Numbered from the stretch's first letter, positions 7,806 to 15,385 are shown. The stretch is DNA of 15,707 nucleotides from DATELY01 sp035276085 (GCA_035276085.1 DATELY010000208.1:1-15707), one strand, 5' to 3'. Translations and numbers: made by a program. The notes: generated by a model not told the origin, from the letters alone.

Positions 7806-7815
7806 GATGGTCGTG

Positions 7816-7952
7816 AGCGTCCCTTCCCTTGCGAAGCGGGGAACGACCGGAGGAAGTGGCGCGCCAGGACAGGATGGGGTGCTTGAATCAAGCTTCGGTG
7901 GCGCGTCTGCCCCCACCCTGTCCCTCCCCCGCTTCGCAAGGGAGGGGACGCT
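7816..7952. repeat. Second copy of the long inverted repeat, between convergent deaD and nhaA
   Basis: The left arm AGCGTCCCTTCCCTTGCGAA and the right arm (7926-7952, ending AAGGGAGGGGACGCT) are reverse complements with one mismatch over about 26 bases. The inner arms AGGACAGGATGGGG and CCCCCACCCTGTCCCT also pair. A 24-bp insertion (about 7842-7865) interrupts the left arm. A small perfect palindrome GCTTGAATCAAGC (7881-7893) is in the loop. The repeat occupies nearly the whole gap between the deaD stop (7805) and the nhaA stop (7956). It would fold on transcripts from either side and could act as a bidirectional terminator or mRNA 3' stabiliser. It shares its arms with 1128-1303. Confidence 0.85.
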
Positions 7953-7955
7953 TAC

Positions 7956-9185
7956 TCACACAGCCGGCTTCGGCAGAACAACCCATCCCACCATCAATCC
8001 CACCACCCCACTCACCGCTGACGCCGCCAGGATGGCCAGCTTCGCCTGCGCAAGCAGCACGGGCGAAGCAAAAGCCAGATTCGCGATGAAGATCGCCATC
8101 GTGAAGCCGATCCCGCCCAAGCAGCCGACGAGCAACAGGCCTCCCATCGAAGCGTGCGGCGGCAGAGCGGACACGCCGAGCCGAATGGCAATGAAGCTCG
8201 CGAGCAGGATGCCCACCGGCTTGCCGAGCGTCAGTCCCAGGAGCACGCCCAGGCTCACAGAACCACCGAGCATCGAGCTCATCGACGCGGACTCGAGGCT
8301 CACACCGGAATTGGCGAGCGCAAACAACGGCATGATTCCGAATGCCACCCATGGATGCAGAGCCATCTGCACACGGGCGGCAGGCGCGAGCAACTCGCGC
8401 TGTTGGACTGCCGTGCGCACCGGCGTCAACAGTCCGAGCACGACACCCGCGATGGCCGGATGCACTTGCGCCTGCAACACGCCGAACCACACCACCGCGC
8501 CCGGCACGACGTAGCTCCAAGCGGAGCGGAATCCGAGCGCCTGCCACGTGCACACCATGACCACGCCGGCGGCCGCGATTCCCACGCCGAGCCACTGCAC
8601 GCCACTCGAATAGAACAGCGCGATGATCAGGATGGCGATGATGTCATCGATGATCGCCAGCGCGAGCAGCAGCACGCGCAGCGAGCCCGGCACACGTTTG
8701 CCGAGCAGCGCAAGCACACCGAGCGCAAACGCGATATCGGTGGCCGTGGGCACGGCCCAGCCGTGGCGCGACTCGGGCGTCGCATTCAAGCCGAGGTAAA
8801 TCAGCGCGGGCATGACAACGCCACCGGCAGCGGCGAGGACAGGCAACGTCGCCAGGCGCAGATTGGCGAGCGCGCCGTCGTGAATCTCGCGCCGGATCTC
8901 CAACCCCACGACCAGGAAGAACACGGTCATCAGCACGTCATTGATGATGAAGTGCAACGACTCCGAGACGACGAGACCGCCGAGCTGCAGCGTAAATTGC
9001 GCATGCCATAGCGCCTCGTAACTGTCCGCCCAGGGAGAGTTCGCCCAGAGGAGCGCGGCGATCGCAGCTGCCAGGAGCACGACGCCGCTCGCGGCTTCGA
9101 CACGCAGGAACTTTTCCAGCGGACGGAGGATCGCGACCCCTGCAACGACGGCAATGGAACTTCTGGAAGGTTCGGGCGAGCTCAC
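7956..9185 (-). CDS. nhaA: Na+/H+ antiporter NhaA
   Basis: 409-residue polytopic inner-membrane protein of the NhaA family, which exports Na+ (or Li+) in exchange for protons and controls internal pH. Diagnostic stretches are FFLVVGLEIRRE (89-100), PTATDIAFALGVLALLG (146-162), and the ion-binding aspartate pair D180/D181 in ALAIIDDIIAIL. LGKPVGI later holds the conserved lysine. Hydrophobic segments run through to the C-terminus. An open frame continues 67 codons upstream, but the GTG at 9185 has a strong AGGAGT (complement of 9192-9197) six bases before it and gives the usual N-terminus and length. The gene diverges from ybaL and converges on deaD. Confidence 0.93.
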   Translation of the reverse strand: MSSPEPSRSSIAVVAGVAILRPLEKFLRVEAASGVVLLAAAIAALLWANSPWADSYEALWHAQFTLQLGGLVVSESLHFIINDVLMTVFFLVVGLEIRREIHDGALANLRLATLPVLAAAGGVVMPALIYLGLNATPESRHGWAVPTATDIAFALGVLALLGKRVPGSLRVLLLALAIIDDIIAILIIALFYSSGVQWLGVGIAAAGVVMVCTWQALGFRSAWSYVVPGAVVWFGVLQAQVHPAIAGVVLGLLTPVRTAVQQRELLAPAARVQMALHPWVAFGIMPLFALANSGVSLESASMSSMLGGSVSLGVLLGLTLGKPVGILLASFIAIRLGVSALPPHASMGGLLLVGCLGGIGFTMAIFIANLAFASPVLLAQAKLAILAASAVSGVVGLMVGWVVLPKPAV

Positions 9186-9370
9186 GATCGGACTCCTGGC
9201 GATGAATAGCTGGCGGCCCGACCAACTGCAATCCTGTCTTGCGTATTGCGCGCACGACACCCGAGCGCTGTTTAACACAGGGTGCGCGAGCCATCCAGGC
9301 TCGAATGGACAGTCCGAAGACGCTTCGCCACACTCCCCGCGTCCACCACCCCCATCAAAGCGCTCGAGGG
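9186..9370. promoter_or_regulatory. Divergent nhaA/ybaL control region
   Basis: This 185-bp spacer separates the start codons of two cation/proton antiporter genes read in opposite directions, so promoters for both must lie here or in the first codons. On the plus strand TTGCGC (9246-9251) and TTTAAC (9271-9276) are a poor -35/-10 pair, 19 bp apart. On the minus strand TTGCAG and TATTCA, 17 bp apart near the nhaA ribosome site, are equally poor. I see no clear operator palindrome. The assignment rests on gene arrangement rather than on a strong promoter match. Confidence 0.45.
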
Positions 9371-11071
9371 ATGCCACACGCCACACCGCTGATCACAACC
9401 ATCGTTGCCGCCTTCGCGCTGGCCTTCATCGCGGGCCTGGCTGCGCAGCGGTTGCGACTGTCTCCGCTCGTCGGCTATCTGCTGGCGGGCATCGTTCTCG
9501 GGCCCAACTCTCCCGGCTTCGTTGCCGATGCGCATCTCTCCGCAGAGCTCGCGGAGCTGGGTGTCATTCTGTTGATGTTCGGTGTCGGCCTGCACTTCTC
9601 GGTGGAGGACCTGCTCAAGGTCAAGGCAATCGCGGTGCCCGGTGCCATTGCGCAAATCGCCTGCGCGACAGGTATGGGCGCAGCACTCGCAGTCAGCTGG
9701 GGATGGACGCTGCCGCAGGGCCTCGTGTTCGGACTGGCGTTGTCGGTTGCCAGTACCGTGGTGCTGCTGCGCGCACTCGAGGCGCGCCATCTCGTGCGCA
9801 CGCAGCGCGGTCAGATCGCGGTCGGGTGGTTGATCGTCGAGGACCTCGCGATGGTGCTGGCGTTGGTCGCGCTGCCGGTGCTCGCGCAGTTCACCAACGG
9901 CAGCAACGGCGCTGAGGCTCCCAACCTGGGCACCACCCTGCTCACGACATTGCTGAAGGTGATCGCCTTCGTTGCCGTGATGCTCATCGTCGGCAAGCGT
10001 CTGGTGCCCTGGCTCTTGCAGCGCGTAGCGCGCACGCATTCGCGCGAGCTCTTCACGCTGGGCGTCCTCGCCATCGCATTGGGGATCGCGTACGCCTCGG
10101 CAAGCCTGTTCGGCGTATCGCTCGCATTGGGCGCCTTCTTCGCGGGCGTCGTGTTGAACGAATCCGAGCTCAGCCATCGTGCGGCCGAAGACATCCTGCC
10201 GTTCCAGGACGCATTCGCCGTGTTGTTCTTCGTCTCGGTCGGCATGGTGTTCGACTGGCGCATCGTCATGCAGTCGCCCGGTAAGGTGGTTGCCGTGGTG
10301 TCGATCATCGTCATCGGCAAATCGCTCGTGGCGCTCGCGCTCGTGGGTCTGTATCGCTATCCATTGCGCACGGCGCTCACGGTTTCCGTGGGGCTGGCTC
10401 AGATCGGCGAGTTCTCCTTCATTCTCGCGAGCCTGGGTCTTTCCCTGAAGCTGCTGCCGCCCGAAGGGCAGACGTTGATTCTGGCCGGTGCGATCCTGTC
10501 CATCGCATTGAACCCTGTGCTCTTCGGCGGCATGAACGCGATGGACGAGTGGATTCGCAAGCATCCCAGGTTGCTCGCGCTATTGGATCGCTCGACGGCT
10601 GAGCTCGCGCGCGAGGCGCCGGTCGTTCCCGACTCCTGGCAGGGCCATGCCATTCTGGTCGGTCACGGCAGAGTCGGCGCCGTCGTCGCAGAGATGATGC
10701 GCGCCAGGAACGCCGCCTATGCTGTCGTGGAAATGGATCGGAAGATCGTGGCGCGGTTGACTGCCGAAGGCATTCCCGCGCTACAGGGCGACATCGCTGA
10801 CCCCGAGGTCATGCGTTCGTTGCGCGCCTCGGAGGCTGCCCTGCTGATTTTCGCGATCCCCGACAGCGTGCAGCTGCGCAATGCGCTGGAGCAGTTGCGT
10901 GAGAATGACGTGCGCTTACCCGTGGTCGCACGCACGCATTCGCAAAGCGAAGCCGAGCACTTACGGGAGAAGGGCGTGGACCTGGTCGTCATGGGAGAAC
11001 GCGAGCTGGCCCTGCGCATGGGCGAATTCGCGCTCAAGGTCATGAGCCGGCGACAAAGCACCACCGCCTGA
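9371..11071 (+). CDS. ybaL: YbaL-family (KefB-type) monovalent cation:proton antiporter
   Basis: 566-residue CPA2-family inner-membrane antiporter, closely like E. coli YbaL (about 558). The start MPHATPLITTIV, then SPLVGYLLAGIVLGP (31-45), ELAELGVILLMFGVGLHF (59-76), QRGQIAVGWLIVEDL (145-159), ALGAFFAGVVLNESELSHR (252-270) and GEFSFILA are family hallmarks. About 12 membrane segments end near 390. A cytoplasmic TrkA-N (RCK) domain with Rossmann motif GHGRVG (431-436) and a terminal VMGERELALRM follows, implying control by a nucleotide ligand. The presumed role is K+/H+ exchange. ATG 9371 matches the E. coli start, although GAGGG sits directly against it; an in-frame ATG at 9305 is a less likely alternative. 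Confidence 0.92.
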   Translation: MPHATPLITTIVAAFALAFIAGLAAQRLRLSPLVGYLLAGIVLGPNSPGFVADAHLSAELAELGVILLMFGVGLHFSVEDLLKVKAIAVPGAIAQIACATGMGAALAVSWGWTLPQGLVFGLALSVASTVVLLRALEARHLVRTQRGQIAVGWLIVEDLAMVLALVALPVLAQFTNGSNGAEAPNLGTTLLTTLLKVIAFVAVMLIVGKRLVPWLLQRVARTHSRELFTLGVLAIALGIAYASASLFGVSLALGAFFAGVVLNESELSHRAAEDILPFQDAFAVLFFVSVGMVFDWRIVMQSPGKVVAVVSIIVIGKSLVALALVGLYRYPLRTALTVSVGLAQIGEFSFILASLGLSLKLLPPEGQTLILAGAILSIALNPVLFGGMNAMDEWIRKHPRLLALLDRSTAELAREAPVVPDSWQGHAILVGHGRVGAVVAEMMRARNAAYAVVEMDRKIVARLTAEGIPALQGDIADPEVMRSLRASEAALLIFAIPDSVQLRNALEQLRENDVRLPVVARTHSQSEAEHLREKGVDLVVMGERELALRMGEFALKVMSRRQSTTA

Positions 11072-11266
11072 GAGCGTTTCGCCGGCTACAACCATGGAAG
11101 CTGCCCCACGCAGCTGCATTCGCGAGCGTCGACGGTATGTTCGGATGCATGGTTCACGAACTTCCTCAGCCTGAGAACCATTGTTGAGCCGGGGCGGGGC
11201 CCGCTGCGCTGCTCCAAAGTCTTCCTGCAACGGCACGGAGAGGTGCCAACCCACCGGAGCACGCGC
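11072..11266. other. Spacer between ybaL and the hybrid kinase gene
   Basis: No coding sequence is supported in these 195 bp, and no strong hairpin with a T-run ends ybaL. A promoter for the kinase gene is expected here, but no convincing -35/-10 pair is visible. Short self-complementary words such as GCAGCTGC (about 11110) look incidental. Confidence 0.4.
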
Positions 11267-13093
11267 TTGACGACCGGCCGCATGGATCCGAGAGGAGGAG
11301 TCGGCACGGGATACGACGCAGGCTTGCATCCGAACCCATTGACCGCGGCAGACCCGGCACAGCGCGCGCTGGTGCTGCAGGCCCGAATTCTGGAGACGAT
11401 CGCTCGCGGCGCACCCCTCGAAGCCGTGCTCGCGGCGGCGTGCGGTTTGGTCGAGGGCGCCGATGCAGGTGCGCTCGCGGCTGTGCTCATTCTGAGTCCC
11501 GAGGCGCAGCGCTTCACACACGCGGTGGGTGCGGCGGCTCCTGCCGGCTTCTTGCAGGAGATTCACGACTGGTCGCTCACTGCGGCCGATCATCGCTGCA
11601 CCTGTTCGGTCGCGGTACTGCAAAACCAGGTGACAGCGAGCCTGGATGTCAAGGGCGATGGTCGATGGTCGGAGCAATGGCGCTCGCTGATGTGCAGATA
11701 CGGAATCAATGCCGGCCTCTCCTATCCGATCTTCGACCCAGCCGGTGCGCCGCTCGGCAGCTTCTTCGTCGCCTATTCCGAACCCGTGAGCGACGTTGCG
11801 CGCTGGAATCTCGATCTCATCGCCGTGGGCGTGCGTCTGGCGGAGTTGGCGCTCGAACGCAAGCACGTCACGGACGAGTTGCGCGCGTTGCACGAGCGCC
11901 TGGATGCGCAGGTCGAGCTGCAGCACGAGCTCGATCGTCGACGGCGCGTGGAGGCCACACTCACGCAGATGCAGCGGATGGAAGCGCTGGGTCAGCTCAC
12001 TGCCGGCGTTGCCCACGACTTCAACAATCTGCTCACGGTCGTGCTCGGCAATCTCGACTACGTGGAGCGTCGCGCAGACCAGTGGGCCACGCATGCGACT
12101 CAGTTGGCACGACGGCTGTCCTTCGCTCGCCTCGCAGCGGAGCACGGGGCCAAGCTGATCGCGCAGTTGCTCGCGTTCTCGCGGCGCCAGCAGCTGGAGC
12201 CCAAGGTGATCGATCTCAACGAGGTCATCGGTGGCATGCGCTACTTGCTGCAGTCGACCTTGCGCAGCTCGATCGGCCTCGACCTGGGCTTGAGCGAGGA
12301 CCTCTGGCACGCGCTCGTGGATCCGACGCAACTGGAGCTCGTGGTCCTCAATCTCGCGATCAACGCCCGCGACGCCATGCCGGCGGGAGGACGCTTGCGC
12401 GTGACAACCTCCAACGTCGCCACACGTGCCGCGCACCGTGACATCGACTTGCTCGCCGGCGACTACGTGGTCGTGTCCGTGAACGATACGGGCAGCGGCA
12501 TGAGCGATGACGTGCTCGGCCGCGCGTTCGAGCCCTTCTTCACGACCAAGGACGTCGGCAAGGGCTCGGGCCTCGGGCTGGCGCAGGTGTATGGTTTCGC
12601 GAAGCAATCGGGTGGCGGTGTGCGCATCGAAACCCAAGTCGGGCGTGGAACGACCGTGCACGTCTTCGTGCCGAGAGCGCGCGCCGGGCTGGAATGCGCG
12701 GTATCGAACGCGATGCATTCAGCGGCGAGTCTCGTGGGCAAACGCGTCTTGCTCGTGGATGACGATCCGGCGGTGCGGCAAGTGACGCAGGCCATGCTGA
12801 CGGAGCTGGGTTGCGAGGTGTTGGAAGCGGGCAGTGGCTATACCGCACTCGAGATCCTGCGCACGCATGCGGACGTCGATCTGCTGCTCGCGGATTTCGC
12901 GATGCCCGGCATGAACGGAGCCGAGCTGGCCGGCCTGGCGGCGCAGGAGCACGGGGACCTGCCCGTCCTGATCGTCACCGGCTATGCGGATGTGGACGCG
13001 CTGCTCGATTTCACGGCCGCAGCCGTACTGCGCAAACCGTTTCGTCGCGAGCAATTGGTGGACAAGATCGTCGCCCGTCTGTGCAATTCATGA
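11267..13093 (+). CDS. Soluble hybrid sensor histidine kinase: GAF-like sensor, HisKA, HATPase, receiver
   Basis: 608 residues from the chosen start. Residues about 30-195 resemble a GAF sensor (YPIFDPAGAPLGSFFVAYSE), followed by a charged coiled coil (about 195-240). The H-box QLTAGVAHDFNNLLTVVLGN has phosphoacceptor His250. The N-box NLAINARDAMP, G1 DTGSGM (407-412), FEPFFTTK and G2 GKGSGLGL (431-438) form the ATPase domain. A C-terminal receiver has DDD (498-500), phosphoacceptor Asp543 in LLLADFAMPGMNG and Lys590 in RKPF. There is no membrane segment, so it is cytoplasmic. The start is uncertain: TTG 11267 has GGAG 7 nt upstream, GTG 11243 has GGAG too close, and ATG 11282 has none. There is no DNA-binding output domain or partner regulator nearby; the signal is unknown. 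Confidence 0.85.
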   Translation: MTTGRMDPRGGVGTGYDAGLHPNPLTAADPAQRALVLQARILETIARGAPLEAVLAAACGLVEGADAGALAAVLILSPEAQRFTHAVGAAAPAGFLQEIHDWSLTAADHRCTCSVAVLQNQVTASLDVKGDGRWSEQWRSLMCRYGINAGLSYPIFDPAGAPLGSFFVAYSEPVSDVARWNLDLIAVGVRLAELALERKHVTDELRALHERLDAQVELQHELDRRRRVEATLTQMQRMEALGQLTAGVAHDFNNLLTVVLGNLDYVERRADQWATHATQLARRLSFARLAAEHGAKLIAQLLAFSRRQQLEPKVIDLNEVIGGMRYLLQSTLRSSIGLDLGLSEDLWHALVDPTQLELVVLNLAINARDAMPAGGRLRVTTSNVATRAAHRDIDLLAGDYVVVSVNDTGSGMSDDVLGRAFEPFFTTKDVGKGSGLGLAQVYGFAKQSGGGVRIETQVGRGTTVHVFVPRARAGLECAVSNAMHSAASLVGKRVLLVDDDPAVRQVTQAMLTELGCEVLEAGSGYTALEILRTHADVDLLLADFAMPGMNGAELAGLAAQEHGDLPVLIVTGYADVDALLDFTAAAVLRKPFRREQLVDKIVARLCNS

Positions 13094-13094
13094 C

Positions 13095-13127
13095 CGCGGA
13101 CCTGGGCTGGCGCAGCTCAGGCCCGCG
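13095..13127 (+). terminator. Hairpin directly after the hybrid kinase stop
   Basis: CGCGG (13095-13099) pairs with CCGCG (13123-13127). After one mismatch, CCTGGGCT (13101-13108) pairs with AGCTCAGG (13114-13121) with one G-U wobble, around a 5-nt loop GGCGC. It begins two bases after the stop codon. No T-run follows, so termination would be atypical; it may instead protect the 3' end. Confidence 0.45.
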
Positions 13128-13150
13128 TCGCATGGCGCGATGATCGAAGA

Positions 13151-13379
13151 CAGGTCGCGATGATTGGCTTGGGGCGGATGGGCGGCAACATGGCGCACCG
13201 TCTGCTGCGCGGGGGTCATGAGTGCGTCGTCCACGACTTCGATCTGCCCGCCATTGCGGAGCTGTGGCGTCATGGCAGCGTGATTCGATCATGGCTGCTC
13301 GATCTCACGGCCGACGCTCTGCAATGCGCATCGCTTGTTGTCGGCGATGCGTGAACAATTCGGCGGGCATCGGGAGAAA
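13151..13379 (+). pseudogene. gnd: Decayed 6-phosphogluconate dehydrogenase gene (three collapsed fragments)
   Basis: Three pieces of a GndA/YqeC-type 6-phosphogluconate dehydrogenase (normally about 300 residues) lie in order within 230 bp. Piece 1 (13151 to about 13243) reads QVAMIGLGRMGGNMAHRL, the N-terminal Rossmann loop; its expected start codon is missing. Piece 2 (about 13240-13320, same frame) reads AELWRHGSVIRSWLLDLT, which belongs well inside the enzyme. Piece 3 (13332-13379, shifted frame) reads RLLSAMREQFGGHREK, the C-terminus. Two internal deletions and a frameshift therefore removed most of the gene. A 64-codon open frame from ATG 13160 spans pieces 1 and 2 but cannot make an active enzyme. 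The identification rests on family sequence recalled from memory. Confidence 0.82.
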
Positions 13380-13383
13380 GAGA

Positions 13384-13449
13384 GCGGTTGGCGGTTGGCG
13401 GTTGGTAGGAAGATGAGGTGAATCTTCTTTCTTGGGAACCGCCAACCGC
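13384..13449. repeat. Cruciform-like repeat upstream of minC
   Basis: The 7-mer GCGGTTG occurs three times in tandem at 13384-13404. AACCGCCAACCGC (13437-13449) is the exact reverse complement of 13 bases of this array and can pair in two registers (13384-13396 or 13391-13403). Inside the loop, GAAGAT (13409-13414) pairs with ATCTTC (13422-13427). The result is a nested stem structure between the gnd remnant and the min operon. Confidence 0.8.
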
Positions 13450-13455
13450 TTCCTC

Positions 13456-13464
13456 TGCTAAACT
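13456..13464 (+). promoter_or_regulatory. Candidate extended -10 promoter of the min operon
   Basis: TGCTAAACT fits an extended -10 element (TG, one base, then TAAACT, four of six to consensus). No good -35 lies at the right distance; TTGGGA at 13432-13437 is 21 bp away. It follows the cruciform repeat and precedes a small inverted repeat GCCGCG/CGCGGC (13467-13487). The minC start is 76 bp further on. Confidence 0.35.
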
Positions 13465-13539
13465 TCGCCGCGCTTCCGGTCCGCGGCTTCAAGGGTGCTG
13501 TCGCGGGCAGGTGTCAATCAACCACCGTTCGGCTGTTCG

Positions 13540-14280
13540 ATGAACAAACCTGCTCATGCTGTGCCCGAGGCAGCGTGCGAAATACGTTTTAGTCAGGTGG
13601 GGATCACTCAGGTCAGGATCCGAACGACCGACGTCAACGTGTTGCACGCCGAGTTGGGAGCGCGCTTGAAGGCGGCGCCGCAACTCTTTGAACGCAGCGG
13701 CGTGTGCGTCGACTTCAGTACGTTGGAGACGGCCCCCGACGCTGACAAAGCGCGTGCCCTCGTCGAAGCGGTGCGCTGGGCTGGCATGTTGCCCGTGGGC
13801 ATTGCTCAGGGCAGCGAAGAATTCGAAGCACTTGCGCGCGCACTGGACCTGCCGCTGCTCGCCCCGTCTCGCGCAGCAGCGAAATCATCCTCCGATACCG
13901 GCAAATCGAAGTCGGCGACCGTGGCGCAGAAAGGCACCGTCGAGGCCTCTCCCACACTCGTGCATCAGCAACCGGTGCGCTCGGGTCAGCGCGTGTACGC
14001 CACGGGCCGCGATCTGATCGTCACCTCCGTCGTCGGTGCCGGTGCCGAGGTCATGGCGGACGGCTGCGTCCATGTCTATGGCGTCCTGCGCGGCCGTGCG
14101 CTGGCCGGCGCACGCGGCGATGCGAGCGCACGCGTCTTCAGCCAGGAATTTCGTGCCGAGCTCGTCTCGATCGCCGGCGTGTTCCGTGTCTTCGAAAGTC
14201 TGCCGCCGGAGCTCGAAGGTAAGCCGGTGCAGGCCTGGCTACAGGGCGAGCAGCTGCATTTCGCGCCGCTCGGCGCTTAG
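13540..14280 (+). CDS. minC: Septum site-determining protein MinC
   Basis: 246-residue division inhibitor that blocks FtsZ assembly away from mid-cell when recruited to the membrane by MinD. The N-terminal domain (about 13-108, EIRFSQVGITQVRIRTTD) inhibits FtsZ. A Ser/Lys/Ala-rich linker (about 110-146) connects it to the C-terminal beta-helix domain (148-242), which binds MinD and carries the family's best conserved residues: RSGQRVYATGRDLIV, ADGCVHVYGVLRGRALAG (173-190) and AELVSIAG. It is slightly longer than E. coli MinC (231) because of the linker. ATG 13540 is chosen over an in-frame GTG at 13495; neither has a strong Shine-Dalgarno. It is first in minCDE, 30 bp before minD. Confidence 0.93.
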   Translation: MNKPAHAVPEAACEIRFSQVGITQVRIRTTDVNVLHAELGARLKAAPQLFERSGVCVDFSTLETAPDADKARALVEAVRWAGMLPVGIAQGSEEFEALARALDLPLLAPSRAAAKSSSDTGKSKSATVAQKGTVEASPTLVHQQPVRSGQRVYATGRDLIVTSVVGAGAEVMADGCVHVYGVLRGRALAGARGDASARVFSQEFRAELVSIAGVFRVFESLPPELEGKPVQAWLQGEQLHFAPLGA

Positions 14281-14297
14281 CACTCAAACTCAAACGC

Positions 14298-14303
14298 AGG
14301 AGA
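14298..14303 (+). promoter_or_regulatory. Ribosome binding site fixing the TTG start of minD
   Basis: AGGAGA lies 7 nt upstream of TTG 14311. It is the best Shine-Dalgarno in the operon. The next in-frame ATG would remove the whole P-loop, so the TTG start is firmly decided. Confidence 0.85.
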
Positions 14304-14310
14304 TCCGGCA

Positions 14311-15123
14311 TTGTCCGAAATCATCGTTGTCACCTCCGGTAAGGGCGGCGTCGGCAAGACCACCACCTCTGCCAGTCTCGCGTGCGGCCTCGCACGCAAG
14401 GGCCATCGCGTCGCAGTGATCGACTTCGACATCGGCCTGCGCAATCTCGACCTGATCATGGGCTGCGAGCGGCGCGTGGTGTACGACTTCGTCAACGTGA
14501 TCAACAACGACTGCTCGCTGAAGCAGGCGCTCATCAAGGACAAGCGTCTCGACACCTTGCACGTGCTCGCCGCCTCGCAGACGCGCGACAAGGACGCGCT
14601 CTCCTCCGACGGCGTCAAGCGCGTGCTCGATGAGCTCGTGGCCGATGGCTTCGATTACATCATCTGCGACTCGCCCGCCGGCATCGAGAAGGGCGCACAC
14701 CTGGCGATGTACTACGCGGACCGCGCGGTGGTCGTCGTGAATCCGGAAGTCTCCTCCGTACGCGACTCGGACCGCATCCTCGGCTTGCTCGCGAGCAAGA
14801 CGCAGAAGGCCGAGCAAGGCAACGGCGGCGTGAAGGAACATCTGCTCCTGACCCGCTACAGCCCGCGCCGCGTGGCCACCGGAGAGATGATGAGCGTCGA
14901 GGACGTCAAGGAAATCCTCGGCCTCGATGTCGTCGGCGTCATTCCCGAGTCGCCCGACGTACTGTCTGCCTCGAACGCCGGCACGCCGGTCATCCTGAAC
15001 GACGAGAGCGACGTCTCCCTTGCCTACGAGGACGCCGTCTCACGTCTGCTCGGCGACACCGTACCGCTGCGCTTCCTCGAAGAACCCAAGAGGGGCTTCT
15101 TCTCCCGTCTGTTCGGAGGTTGA
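14311..15123 (+). CDS. minD: Septum site-determining ATPase MinD
   Basis: 270-residue ParA/MinD-family ATPase. ATP-bound dimers sit on the inner membrane and carry MinC; MinE stimulates hydrolysis, which drives pole-to-pole oscillation. It has the deviant Walker A KGGVGKTT (11-18), with signature Lys11 and Lys16, switch I around IDFDIGLRNLD (37-47) and switch II CDSPAGIEKGAH (119-130). The C-terminal amphipathic membrane-targeting helix is intact (about 256-270, EEPKRGFFSRLFGG). Length and sequence are canonical. The start codon is TTG. The stop TGA is one base away from the minE ATG. Confidence 0.96.
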   Translation: MSEIIVVTSGKGGVGKTTTSASLACGLARKGHRVAVIDFDIGLRNLDLIMGCERRVVYDFVNVINNDCSLKQALIKDKRLDTLHVLAASQTRDKDALSSDGVKRVLDELVADGFDYIICDSPAGIEKGAHLAMYYADRAVVVVNPEVSSVRDSDRILGLLASKTQKAEQGNGGVKEHLLLTRYSPRRVATGEMMSVEDVKEILGLDVVGVIPESPDVLSASNAGTPVILNDESDVSLAYEDAVSRLLGDTVPLRFLEEPKRGFFSRLFGG

Positions 15124-15124
15124 C

Positions 15125-15385
15125 ATGCGGTTGCTAGATCTCTTTCGCCGCACCCCCGCCTCCGCCCACGTCGCCAAGGAACGCCTGCGCATCATCGTCC
15201 AGCAGGAACGCAGCACCCGCGGCGGCCCCGACTACCTGCCCAAGCTGCGCCAAGAACTGCTGGAATTGATCCGCCGCTACGTCAACGTCGATCCCGACGC
15301 CGTGCAGGTGAGCCTGGAGAAGGAAGACGGGAACCAGGTGCTGGAGTTGTCGGTGGCGTTGCCGGGGGCGAAGGGGTCGGCGTGA
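15125..15385 (+). CDS. minE: Cell division topological specificity factor MinE
   Basis: 86 residues, typical for MinE. The N-terminal membrane-binding stretch MRLLDLFRR leads to the MinD-interaction segment AKERLRIIVQQER (17-29), then the dimerisation domain GGPDYLPKLRQELLELI and RRYVNVDPDAVQV. It stimulates MinD ATPase and restricts MinC/D to the poles. The ATG lies one base after the minD stop (TGACATG), so the two are tightly coupled. The last 109 nt of the gene overlap an antisense open frame (15277-15615, minus strand). Confidence 0.95.
   Translation: MRLLDLFRRTPASAHVAKERLRIIVQQERSTRGGPDYLPKLRQELLELIRRYVNVDPDAVQVSLEKEDGNQVLELSVALPGAKGSA

Noticed and set aside
9186..9386. 67-codon N-terminal extension of NhaA
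   Set aside because: The extension has no family similarity and would overlap the ybaL start; GTG 9185 has an excellent Shine-Dalgarno and gives normal length.
9272..10564. 430-codon minus-strand open frame opposite ybaL
   Set aside because: It is antisense to a highly conserved antiporter and has a low-complexity His/Gln/Glu-rich translation typical of shadow frames.
10961..12718. 585-codon minus-strand open frame opposite the hybrid kinase
   Set aside because: The plus-strand frame carries intact kinase and ATPase motifs; the antisense product has no recognisable motif and no supported start.
13160..13354. Functional 64-residue Rossmann-type small protein
   Set aside because: It joins the N-terminal loop of a dehydrogenase to an internal segment, and the true C-terminus follows in another frame, so a pseudogene explains it better.
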